From positions 1 through 5,217 of the forward strand of contig CAJKXG010000100.1 of NCBI GenBank assembly GCA_905203795.1: a stretch of 5,217 bases of DNA. The letters are read 5' to 3'. Both the position numbers and the translations under genes were made by a program. Origin of the DNA: an uncultured Oscillospiraceae bacterium (GTDB lineage: Bacteria; Bacillota; Clostridia; Oscillospirales; Acutalibacteraceae). Below are positions 1 through 5,078 of the stretch, piece by piece (position 1 is the stretch's first letter; each line of letters starts with the position of its first letter). The notes below the pieces were generated by a model, which did not search any database, was not told where the DNA came from, and saw only the letters and a program-made list of their open reading frames with translations.

Positions 1-113
1 CCGCCGCCGTTCGAGACGGCTGCCGCGAGCCGCCCGTCGGCAATCCACGCCATGCCGCCCTGAAAAATGGGATATTCGATGCCGAGAAGTTCACATATCG
101 GTGAACAAAGCAT
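1..113 (-). CDS. fabK: Enoyl-[acyl-carrier-protein] reductase II (FabK), 5' part only
   Basis: Flavin-dependent, cytoplasmic enoyl-ACP reductase that does the final NAD(P)H-dependent reduction of each fatty-acid elongation cycle. Only the first ~37 codons are in the window; the gene runs off the left edge. The visible protein reads [16 protein letters not shown] followed by QGGMAWIA and LAAAVSNGG, the N-terminal strand and glycine-rich turn typical of FabK and related nitronate monooxygenase-fold FMN barrels. Two in-frame starts exist, at 122 and 113. I prefer 113: the AAAGGA just upstream then sits 8 nt away, and the N-terminus matches the usual FabK length; from 122 the protein would gain MRH and have a cramped ribosome site. 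It lies downstream of acpP on the same strand, as in many Firmicutes fab operons. A plain nitronate monooxygenase is the alternative, made unlikely by the fabH-acpP context. Confidence 0.92.
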   Translation of the reverse strand, partial: MLCSPICELLGIEYPIFQGGMAWIADGRLAAAVSNGG

Positions 114-145
114 ATGTCTCATCCTTTCCTGCCTATAAGGAAGTG

Positions 146-166
146 GGGAGGCGCTTAGCGCCTCCC
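146..166 (-). other. Intercistronic GC-rich stem-loop between acpP and fabK
   Basis: A perfect 9-bp inverted repeat (GGGAGGCGC / GCGCCTCCC) with a 3-nt loop lies in the 54-63 bp gap between the acpP stop and the fabK start. No T-run follows on either strand, so it is not a canonical intrinsic terminator. On the minus-strand transcript it would form just after the acpP stop codon. Such a hairpin can act as an mRNA 3' stabiliser or partial attenuator; ACP is normally needed in far larger amounts than FabK, so differential expression is a reasonable inference. Confidence 0.7.
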
Positions 167-176
167 TGCGCCCGTG

Positions 177-398
177 TCAGCCGACCAGCGACTCGATCTT
201 GTCCACCAGTGCGCCGACCGTCGCTAGCGAGGTGTCCATTTCCACTTCGATGTTGAATTCGTCCTCGATGTCCATCAGCATTTCGGTGATGTCCAGCGAA
301 TCAATGCCGAGATCGGCAAATTTGGTTTCCGCCGTGATGGTCTCCGCGTCGATGTCCAGTTTTTCCGCCAGCATTGCTTTGATTTTGTCCATAACCAT
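177..398 (-). CDS. acpP: Acyl carrier protein (ACP)
   Basis: A 73-residue acidic carrier protein, the normal ACP length, that holds growing acyl chains on a phosphopantetheine arm in type II fatty acid synthesis. The prosthetic-group site is clear: DLGIDSLDITEM, with Ser34 as the modified serine. Helices I-IV are recognisable, with the acidic recognition helix II (LDITEMLMDIEDEF) following the serine. The start at 398 (MVMDKIK) is chosen because a strong AGGAGG lies 9 nt upstream; the second Met at 392 would be 15 nt away. The reading frame continues much further upstream without a stop but there it only overlaps fabH antiparallel codon structure and is not ACP. It lies 58 bp downstream of fabH and upstream of fabK on the same strand, consistent with one operon. 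Confidence 0.97.
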   Translation of the reverse strand: MVMDKIKAMLAEKLDIDAETITAETKFADLGIDSLDITEMLMDIEDEFNIEVEMDTSLATVGALVDKIESLVG

Positions 399-440
399 GG
401 TGTTTGTCCTCCTAAATGTATAAAATTGATAAAATATAGC

Positions 441-457
441 AACGAGTATACCTCGTT
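441..457 (-). other. Weak stem-loop at the fabH stop / acpP leader
   Basis: A 6-bp inverted repeat (AACGAG / CTCGTT, 5-nt loop) covers the end of the fabH stop codon and the first bases of the fabH-acpP gap. It is followed on the transcribed strand by an AT-rich stretch (TATATTTTATC and so on). It could be a leaky terminator or a processing site that lets acpP be expressed independently, but the stem is short and this reading is tentative. Confidence 0.35.
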
Positions 458-1410
458 TACCATTCCAATAAGCACGCGGCATTGGCAAGCCCGCCGCCGA
501 ACGCGCACAGCAGCAGCAGATCGCCGCGGTGCAGCTTGCCCGCCTGCCGCATTTCATCCAGCGCGATCGGGATGCTGGCGCTGGATGTGTTGCCGTATTC
601 CTCGATATTGCAGAAGAACTTGTCTTCTCCCACCTTGAGCTTGTGCGCCGCGAAATCAATGATGCGGCGATTCGCCTGATGCGGCACGATGCAGGCGATG
701 TCGTCCATCGTCAGTCCGTTGCGTTCGAGCAGTGTCGTGATGTCATGGCAGATCGCGTTGACCGCGTATTTAAATGTCTCCTGCCCGTTCATGTGGATGT
801 ACGGTTTGAGCGTCTCCCGTGTGTAAAACGGCGAGCAGCCGGGGAACTGCGGGATGTTGATCACGCTGTCGCCGCCGCGTACCGTAAACACCGCGTCGCG
901 GTAATTGTCACCCTCCGTCAACACCGCCGCGCCTGCGCCGTCGCCGAAGATGACGCAGGTGCTGCGATCCGACCAATCGAGCAGGCGGCTCATGCGCTCC
1001 GCGCCGACGATCAGCACCTTTTTCACGCGCCCGCGCGCGAAGTAGCCCGCTGCCGTCTCCAGCAAAAACAAAAACGCCGAGCACGCCGCGTTGATATCGT
1101 ACGCCATGCAGGTCGCACCGATGCCCTCCTGTACGAGGCAGGAAACCGACGGCGACACGGTTTCGCTGCTGACCGTCGCCGCGAGGATCAGATCCAGCTC
1201 CTCCGCCGCGACGCCGCTGTTTTCGAGCGCGCGCTTGGCGGCTTCAATCGCCAGATCGGCCGCCGTCTCCTCCACGCACACATGGCGGCGGCGCACGCCG
1301 ACCCGCTGCGAGATCCATTCATCCGACGTCTCCACAATGGTCGCCATTTCGTCGTTGGTGACGATCCGTTCCGGCACATACATGCCGGTACCCTCTATCC
1401 GAAAGCTCAT
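457..1410 (-). CDS. fabH: 3-oxoacyl-[acyl-carrier-protein] synthase III (FabH / KAS III)
   Basis: Cytoplasmic condensing enzyme that starts fatty acid synthesis by joining an acyl-CoA primer to malonyl-ACP. The 317-residue length is normal. The thiolase-fold catalytic triad is complete: Cys110 in DINAACSAF, His244 in IVPHQANRRI and Asn274 in EEYGNTSSASIP. The N-terminal landmarks TSDEWISQRVGVRRRH and the C-terminal glycine loop CAFGGGLANA are also typical. The start at 1410 (MSFRIEG) has AGGAGG 7 nt upstream. It is the first gene of the minus-strand fab operon followed by acpP and fabK. No FabT/MarR or FapR gene is seen next to it; instead it is transcribed away from an ECF sigma factor gene, and its upstream region carries an ECF-type promoter motif matching the one in front of the sigma gene. 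Confidence 0.97.
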   Translation of the reverse strand: MSFRIEGTGMYVPERIVTNDEMATIVETSDEWISQRVGVRRRHVCVEETAADLAIEAAKRALENSGVAAEELDLILAATVSSETVSPSVSCLVQEGIGATCMAYDINAACSAFLFLLETAAGYFARGRVKKVLIVGAERMSRLLDWSDRSTCVIFGDGAGAAVLTEGDNYRDAVFTVRGGDSVINIPQFPGCSPFYTRETLKPYIHMNGQETFKYAVNAICHDITTLLERNGLTMDDIACIVPHQANRRIIDFAAHKLKVGEDKFFCNIEEYGNTSSASIPIALDEMRQAGKLHRGDLLLLCAFGGGLANAACLLEW

Positions 1411-1448
1411 ACCGCGTCCTCCTTTAGTCTGAACGGTTTACCATAACG

Positions 1449-1477
1449 TTAGTGTCGGGAGCGGGAAAAAGGTTACA
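1449..1477 (-). promoter_or_regulatory. Putative ECF-type promoter for the fabH-acpP-fabK operon
   Basis: On the minus strand TGTAAC (1477-1472) is followed by a 17-nt T/C-rich spacer and CACTAA (1454-1449). A TGTAAC-type -35 with a T-tract just downstream is what ECF sigma promoters usually look like. The element copies the spacing and much of the spacer pattern of the opposite-facing motif at 1522-1550. Its -10 end lies 38 bases before the fabH ATG, with the AGGAGG at 1418-1423 between. No good TTGACA/TATAAT alternative was found for fabH here. Recognition by the neighbouring sigma factor is inferred. Confidence 0.55.
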
Positions 1478-1521
1478 GATTTTTTCGCGTTCACATTTTG
1501 TTTTCTTTTTGTCCAAATCCT

Positions 1522-1550
1522 TGTAACTTTTTCTTCCCGCGCACCACTTA
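1522..1550 (+). promoter_or_regulatory. Putative autoregulatory promoter of the ECF sigma/anti-sigma operon
   Basis: TGTAAC (1522-1527), a 17-nt spacer beginning TTTTTC, then CACTTA (1545-1550). The -10 end is 28 bases before the GTG start at 1579, leaving room for a short leader with the AGAGGTGA ribosome site. ECF sigma genes commonly have their own target promoter directly upstream. The same bipartite motif faces the other way at 1477-1449 in front of fabH. Confidence 0.6.
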
Positions 1551-1578
1551 TATTTATGTACAGAAAAGAGGTGACGGT

Positions 1579-2085
1579 GTGGAAGCATTCGAGGAACTGT
1601 ATCGCACCTATTATTCGCGGTTATACGCGTTTTTGTATACCTTGTGCCAAGACGCTTCGCTTTCGGAGGAGCTGACGCAGGAGAGCTTTTATCAGGCGTT
1701 TGTGTCGTTTCGGCGCTTTCGGCACAGCAGCGATGTGTTTACGTGGCTGGCGTCCATCGGCAAGCACGTATATTACCGCTATTTGCGCAAAAATCGGTTG
1801 TCCATCGACAGCATCAACATAGAGCCGGTCGCCGAGATCGCCGCCGACGAGAACGCCGACCCCGCCTATCTCGTCCAGCATCAGGAGCAGGTGACGCGGA
1901 TGCGGGAAACCATCCGCCGTCTGCCGCAGAAGTATCTGGATGTCGTGCTGTTGCGGGTGTATGCGGAGCTGCCGTTTGCGCAGGTCGCGGCGTCGCTTGG
2001 CATCACGGAAAACTCCGCGAAGGTCATCTTCTGCCGTGCGAAAAAGATGTTATGGGAGGAATTGAAACATGACGATGAGCTGTGA
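1579..2085 (+). CDS. ECF-family RNA polymerase sigma factor (group 4 sigma-70)
   Basis: Replaces the housekeeping sigma on RNA polymerase to read a small stress regulon. The 168-residue protein has only the two domains typical of ECF sigmas: sigma region 2 at about residues 5-72 (LYRTYYSRLYAFLY, then SLSEELTQESFYQAF and FTWLASIGKHVYYRYLRKN) and region 4 at about 108-162, with the helix-turn-helix AELPFAQVAASLGITENSA. A short acidic linker joins them. I choose the GTG at 1579 because AAAGAGGTGA lies in front of it at good spacing and region 2 begins right after; the frame stays open back to an ATG at 1498, but that extension would be translated across the likely promoter and is low-complexity. 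Its last 17 bases overlap the anti-sigma gene, indicating translational coupling. Probable targets, by inference from shared promoter motifs, are its own operon and fabH-acpP-fabK. Confidence 0.94.
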   Translation: MEAFEELYRTYYSRLYAFLYTLCQDASLSEELTQESFYQAFVSFRRFRHSSDVFTWLASIGKHVYYRYLRKNRLSIDSINIEPVAEIAADENADPAYLVQHQEQVTRMRETIRRLPQKYLDVVLLRVYAELPFAQVAASLGITENSAKVIFCRAKKMLWEELKHDDEL

Positions 2086-2386
2086 TATGTGTATGGATCT
2101 GTTGCCGTTGTACGAGGACGGGCTGGCGAGTGAGGATTCCGCGCGGGCGGTGCGGCGGCATTTGGCAAGCTGTCCCCACTGTCGGGAAATGCGGCGGCAG
2201 CAAGCAGTCTGGAAGCGCCGCACAACGCCGGTGTCGGTTACCGTCGCGCCGAACGAGGAGGGGTATCGCGCGCTGTCGAAGCGTCTGCACAAACGGCACG
2301 CCATTTCCACTGCCGCGATCCTCGGCATCGTGGCGCTGTCCGTCGCGGGAACGCTGTACAGCGCCTGGCGGCTATACAAAAAATAA
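2069..2386 (+). CDS. Membrane-anchored zinc-finger anti-sigma factor (ZAS type)
   Basis: Short protein (105 residues) expected to bind and silence the sigma factor encoded just before it. The N-terminal part is an anti-sigma zinc-finger (zf-HC2) domain: Cys5/Cys8 in MSCDMCMDLLPLYEDGLAS and the H-x3-C-x2-C signature His31, Cys35, Cys38 in HLASCPHC. A basic stretch (KRLHKRH) then precedes one membrane segment at about 78-100 (AISTAAILGIVALSVAGTLY), and the chain ends with only a few residues (RLYKK). The start at 2069 overlaps the sigma gene and has GGGAGGA 8 nt upstream; Met3 at 2075 is a less likely alternative. What is odd is the near absence of an extracytoplasmic domain, so a signal would have to be sensed in the membrane, through the zinc site, or by a partner protein or protease. 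Confidence 0.9.
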   Translation: MTMSCDMCMDLLPLYEDGLASEDSARAVRRHLASCPHCREMRRQQAVWKRRTTPVSVTVAPNEEGYRALSKRLHKRHAISTAAILGIVALSVAGTLYSAWRLYKK

Positions 2387-2406
2387 GAGACACACCGCTG
2401 AACAAC

Positions 2407-2459
2407 AAAACACCATTGACATCCGCAGCTCCGAGAGCGGGATTTCAATGGTGTTTTTT
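2407..2459 (+). terminator. Intrinsic terminator of the sigma/anti-sigma operon
   Basis: A perfect 13-bp inverted repeat (2407-2419, AAAACACCATTGA, with 2445-2457, TCAATGGTGTTTT) ends in a run of six T (2454-2459). The 25-nt apical part can fold further (GCTC-CGA-GAGC and ATCC/GGAT pairing), making one long hairpin. It starts 21 bp after the anti-sigma stop. The A-run on the left arm could also allow termination from the other side. Confidence 0.87.
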
Positions 2460-2590
2460 CATATCATATCGCGTCCCAAACAGCCTGTGCCACAGCAAAA
2501 AAAGCGCGAAAACAGGCTGTGCGCGAGCATAGCAGACAGTACCTGCGGGGAAAAACCCATTGGCACCGGCGATGTACAACATGCGTAAGG
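2460..2590. other. Intergenic stretch without a supported gene; contains an inverted repeat
   Basis: Between the terminator and the macrodomain promoter I see no credible reading frame with a ribosome site on either strand. A 9-bp perfect inverted repeat, ACAGCCTGT (2480-2488) and ACAGGCTGT (2512-2520), encloses 23 nt with a run of seven A. It has no flanking T-run in the plus direction. It may be a leftover mobile-element end, a structured RNA piece or chance. Confidence 0.4.
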
Positions 2591-2604
2591 TTGACAAGCG
2601 GCAG

Positions 2605-2634
2605 TTGACATTGTGCATGAAAATCCAATATAAT
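2605..2634 (+). promoter_or_regulatory. Consensus sigma-A type promoter for the macrodomain gene
   Basis: TTGACA (2605-2610), an 18-nt spacer, and TATAAT (2629-2634); both hexamers are perfect consensus. Transcription would start near 2641, giving a leader of about 40 nt before the ATG at 2679. A second TTGACA lies 14 bp upstream (2591-2596), but its distance to TATAAT is too long to serve as a -35. This housekeeping promoter contrasts with the ECF-like motifs of the neighbouring operons. Confidence 0.78.
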
Positions 2635-2678
2635 ATGATTAAATCAAAAACAGAAGTCAACATGGGAGTTGTCGTACT

Positions 2679-3662
2679 ATGCCGCTTAAAATCGTACGAA
2701 ACGATATCACAAAAATGACGGTGGATGCCATCGTAAACGCTGCCAATGAGTCGCTTTTGGGCGGCGGCGGTGTGGACGGTGCGATTCATCATGCCGCAGG
2801 GGCAGGATTACTCGCGGAGTGCAAAACGCTCGGCGGGTGCAAGACAGGCAAAGCGAAGATGACGGGCGGATACAAGCTGCCCGCCAAGTATGTGATCCAT
2901 ACCGTCGGTCCGATTTATCGGGACGGAAAGCACGGAGAGAAGGCGCTGCTGGAGTCTTGTTACAGGGAGTCTTTGGCGCGGGCAAAAGAATACAACTGCG
3001 AATCCGTGGCGTTTCCGCTCATATCCTCGGGTGTCTACGGATACCCGAAAGATCAGGCGTTAAAGGTGGCTGTGGATGTCATCAGCGACTTCCTGCTCGA
3101 AAATGATATGACCGTGTATATCGTCATATTTGACAGAGCGGCTTATCAAATTAGCGAGAAACTGTTCTCGGATATTGCGGAATACATAGACGACCTCTAT
3201 GTCGAGGAGCATACCGATTATCGCCGCGAATGTATGCGTATGAGCGCACCGATGCAGGCGGATATGTGCAAGTGCGAAGCGCTGTTGGAGGAAGACAGCC
3301 TGAGCTCCAAGCTCGAGCGGATCGACGAAAGCTTTTCGCAGATGCTGCTCCGCAAGATAGACGAAAAAGGCATGACTGACGCGGAATGCTACAAAAAAGC
3401 GAATATTGACCGCAAGCTGTTTTCCAAAATTCGCAGCGATGTGCATTACAAACCGAGCAAGCCTACCGTGATCGCTTTTGCCATTTCGCTGGAACTGTCT
3501 CTTGACGAAACGAAGGATATGCTGATGAAAGCCGGATTTGCGCTGTCCCACAGCAGCAAATTCGATATCATCATCGAATACTTTATAAGCAAAGGGAATT
3601 ATAATATCTTCGAAATCAACGAAGCGCTGTTTGCTTTCGATCAAAGCCTGTTGGGAGCGTAA
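2679..3662 (+). CDS. Macrodomain protein with C-terminal helical HTH-like domain
   Basis: A 327-residue two-part protein. Residues ~1-165 form a macrodomain of the MacroD/YmdB type, which binds ADP-ribose and in many members removes it from proteins or hydrolyses O-acetyl-ADP-ribose. The evidence is Asp9 near the N-terminus, [23 protein letters not shown] at 19-41 (Asn20, Asn23, GGGGVDG), HTVGP at 74-78 and the phosphate loop SSGVYGYP at 116-123. Residues ~212-327 are a helical region with [29 protein letters not shown], resembling an Xre-like helix-turn-helix, then [28 protein letters not shown] and a conserved-looking tail ending FAFDQSLLG. The domain is predicted by eye; DNA binding is not proven. 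Start 2679 has TGGGAG 10 nt upstream and follows a consensus promoter. It is 3 bp from the next gene, so it leads an operon. Names such as 'RNase III inhibitor' used for YmdB relatives should not be transferred. Confidence 0.92.
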   Translation: MPLKIVRNDITKMTVDAIVNAANESLLGGGGVDGAIHHAAGAGLLAECKTLGGCKTGKAKMTGGYKLPAKYVIHTVGPIYRDGKHGEKALLESCYRESLARAKEYNCESVAFPLISSGVYGYPKDQALKVAVDVISDFLLENDMTVYIVIFDRAAYQISEKLFSDIAEYIDDLYVEEHTDYRRECMRMSAPMQADMCKCEALLEEDSLSSKLERIDESFSQMLLRKIDEKGMTDAECYKKANIDRKLFSKIRSDVHYKPSKPTVIAFAISLELSLDETKDMLMKAGFALSHSSKFDIIIEYFISKGNYNIFEINEALFAFDQSLLGA

Positions 3663-3665
3663 AAC

Positions 3666-3971
3666 ATGAAGACTGTAAAAATCACCGTCATGCGCAAAGC
3701 GCGGTATGACGATTTGATAGCAAAGTATGAAAACCCGATTGAGCACACCTGCGATTTGAAAGAAGGCCAGGTTTTCATCTGTAAAGGCTGGCAAAAGCCG
3801 GAGGGCTTTTGCGACAGCGCGTGGGAAAGCGTGTCGCCGTTTGTCATGACGCTTTCCCACGGCGGCGGAAACTTCTACGACGGTTGGATGAGGAACGAAA
3901 AAACCGCCATGATCTCTTGTAACGACGGTTTCAGACCGGTTAGTTTCTTTCTGGAAGTATGTGAAGAATGA
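3666..3971 (+). CDS. TIGR04076 family protein of unknown function
   Basis: A 101-residue soluble protein. Its pattern matches the TIGR04076 family as I remember it: a VKITVMRKARYDDL opening strand, CDLKEGQVF (Cys29), KPEGFCDSAW (Cys49), a glycine/histidine stretch SHGGGNF, and CNDGFRPVSFFLEV at the end (Cys85). The repeated, spaced cysteines suggest metal binding or redox chemistry, but no activity is established that I know of. No signal peptide or membrane segment is visible. TTGGGAG lies 8 nt upstream, inside the end of the macrodomain gene, and the stop overlaps an ATG of the next frame, so it is translationally coupled on both sides. The family assignment is from recognition, not a search. 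Confidence 0.82.
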   Translation: MKTVKITVMRKARYDDLIAKYENPIEHTCDLKEGQVFICKGWQKPEGFCDSAWESVSPFVMTLSHGGGNFYDGWMRNEKTAMISCNDGFRPVSFFLEVCEE

Positions 3972-3982
3972 GAGGAAAAACC

Positions 3983-4339
3983 ATGCTGAAATTTATATGC
4001 TATCCAAAATGCACCACCTGTCAAAGGGCAAAGAAATGGTTGGATGAAAAAGGTGTTGAATATGAACTCAGGGATATAAAACTCAACAATCCTACACTTG
4101 AAGAGTTGAGCGAGTGGTATAAAAAAAGCGGACTGCCGCTTAAGAAATTCTTTAACACAAGCGGTCTGCTTTATAAGTCGTTAGACCTTAAAAACAAACT
4201 GTCCGAAATGAGCGAGGAAGAAATGCTGAGATTACTGGCAACCGACGGTATGCTTGTTAAAAGACCATTGCTCATCGGCGAGGATTTCGTGCTGGTTGGA
4301 TTCAAGGAAACAGAGTGGCAAGGAAAACTCACCAAATAA
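3983..4339 (+). CDS. Spx/ArsC-family thioredoxin-fold protein (arsenate reductase-like)
   Basis: A 118-residue protein of the ArsC/Spx/MgsR superfamily, a thioredoxin fold with inserted helices. The N-terminus LKFICYPKCTTCQRAKKWL gives a Cys10-x-x-Cys13 pair at the position where Spx carries its redox switch. Other family marks are the YELRDIKLNNPT strand, KKFFNTSG, and VKRPLLIG with the cis-Pro context Arg94-Pro95, followed by VLVGFKETEW. I choose the ATG at 3983 because AGAGG is 7 nt upstream; an ATG at 3968 overlapping the previous stop would add five residues without a good ribosome site. It may be a glutaredoxin-like reductase or an RNA polymerase-binding regulator; a true arsenate detoxification role is not supported, since no arsR or arsB is nearby. 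Its coding sequence is visibly more AT-rich than the genes to the left. Confidence 0.88.
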   Translation: MLKFICYPKCTTCQRAKKWLDEKGVEYELRDIKLNNPTLEELSEWYKKSGLPLKKFFNTSGLLYKSLDLKNKLSEMSEEEMLRLLATDGMLVKRPLLIGEDFVLVGFKETEWQGKLTK

Positions 4340-4342
4340 TTT

Positions 4343-4359
4343 GTCGCTTGGCATGCGAC
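4343..4359 (+). other. Small hairpin in the VWA gene leader
   Basis: GTCGC (4343-4347) and GCGAC (4355-4359) form a 5-bp stem with a 7-nt loop, beginning 4 nt after the upstream stop codon. It lies directly before the larger hairpin at 4362-4411, so the 79-bp gap before the VWA gene is almost completely structured. It may be an independent element or part of an alternative fold. Confidence 0.4.
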
Positions 4360-4361
4360 CG

Positions 4362-4411
4362 AACCTCTCTTTTGTTGATGTAGAATGGACACATCAAATG
4401 AAAGAGAGGTT
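4362..4411 (+). promoter_or_regulatory. Long hairpin that buries the VWA Shine-Dalgarno; attenuator or terminator
   Basis: The left arm AACCTCTCTTT (4362-4372) pairs perfectly with AAAGAGAGGTT (4401-4411). The inner arms TTGATGT (4375-4381) and ACATCAA (4391-4397) also pair perfectly; between them T4373 and G4374 can form wobble pairs with G4400 and T4399, leaving one bulged A. The stem is thus about 20 bp with a 9-nt loop. The GAGAGG ribosome site (4404-4409) of the VWA gene lies wholly in the right arm. TTTTCT follows, a weak terminator tail. It can therefore either end the upstream transcript or block translation of the VWA gene until it is opened. Confidence 0.72.
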
Positions 4412-4418
4412 TTCTATC

Positions 4419-5078
4419 ATGAAAAACAACACGACCGAACTCGTATGTATTCTGGACAGAAGCGGATCGATGGCAGGGCTGGAAAGCGATACCATCGGCG
4501 GCTTCAACGCGATGATCGAGAAGCAGAAGAAACAGGACGGTCTATGTTTCGTTTCGACCGTGCTTTTTGACGATGAAAGTGAGGTCCTGCACGACCGTGT
4601 AAAGCTCGGCGACATTCCCAAAATGACCGACAAAGACTACACCGTCCGGGGCTGCACGGCGCTCATGGATGCTATCGGCGGTGCCATCCATCACATCAGC
4701 AACATCCACAAATACGCCCGTCGCGAAGATGTGCCGGAGCATACGATATTTGTGATCACGACCGATGGTCAGGAGAATGTCAGCCACCGCTACAGCAGCG
4801 ATCAGGTCAAAAAGATGATCGAGCGGCAAAAAGAAAAGTACGGTTGGGAATTCTTGTTTATCGGCGCGAATATCGATGCGGTTGAAACAGCGGCTCGCTA
4901 CGGAATCGGCAGCGACAGAGCCGTCAATTACCATGCAGACAGTGAAGGAACGCATATTTTATACGACTCGGTTGCTGATGCGGTATGTCATGTCCGCGCG
5001 TGCCAATCGTTGCAAGCGGATTGGAGTGAGAAAATAAACGCCGATTATCAACGCCGCGGCAAAAAGAATACAGATTGA
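4419..5078 (+). CDS. VWA (von Willebrand factor A) domain protein with intact MIDAS
   Basis: A soluble 219-residue protein made almost entirely of one VWA domain, which binds partners through a Mg2+-coordinated MIDAS. All three MIDAS parts are visible: Asp13-x-Ser15-x-Ser17 in LDRSGSMAG, Thr80 in VRGCTALMDAIG and Asp116 in VITTDGQENVS. The following YGWEFLFIGANIDA strand and a short basic tail (DYQRRGKKNTD) complete the fold. No signal peptide or membrane anchor is present, so it acts in the cytoplasm, like TerY-type intracellular VWA proteins involved in protein assembly or stress responses. I start at 4419 because GAGAGG is 9 nt upstream and the VWA strand begins at once; the frame extends upstream to 4254 but that part overlaps the previous gene. 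The start region is controlled by a long hairpin. It is co-directional with the macrodomain operon and may be read through from it. Confidence 0.9.
   Translation: MKNNTTELVCILDRSGSMAGLESDTIGGFNAMIEKQKKQDGLCFVSTVLFDDESEVLHDRVKLGDIPKMTDKDYTVRGCTALMDAIGGAIHHISNIHKYARREDVPEHTIFVITTDGQENVSHRYSSDQVKKMIERQKEKYGWEFLFIGANIDAVETAARYGIGSDRAVNYHADSEGTHILYDSVADAVCHVRACQSLQADWSEKINADYQRRGKKNTD

Noticed and set aside
177..659. ACP with an 87-residue N-terminal extension
   Set aside because: The extra part overlaps fabH, and ACPs are about 75 residues; AGGAGG at the right distance marks the start at 398.
529..1446. Long plus-strand reading frame of 305 codons
   Set aside because: It lies opposite fabH, whose product has a complete catalytic triad; the antisense translation is arginine-, alanine- and histidine-rich with no family motif, as expected from a GC-rich codon shadow.
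1498..1578. Upstream ATG start for the sigma factor
   Set aside because: The 27 added residues have no ECF homology, would be translated over the likely promoter, and lack a ribosome site, while the GTG at 1579 has a near-consensus one.
1411..1578. FapR operator or a sigma-A promoter for the fab operon
   Set aside because: I found no FapR-like TTAGTACCTAGTCTTAATT palindrome and no TTGACA/TATAAT pair with allowed spacing in this region.
2445..2792. Minus-strand reading frame of 115 codons in the gap before the macrodomain gene
   Set aside because: It overlaps the start of the macrodomain gene and reads through the terminator and promoter; no family is recognisable.
3060..3860. Minus-strand reading frame of 266 codons
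   Set aside because: Antisense to the macrodomain and TIGR04076 genes, no ribosome site, no recognisable domain, and it spans the junction of two well-supported genes.
3983..4339. Arsenic-resistance operon
   Set aside because: No ArsR repressor, ArsB/Acr3 pump or ArsA is present, and the Spx-like CxxC argues against a simple arsenate reductase label.
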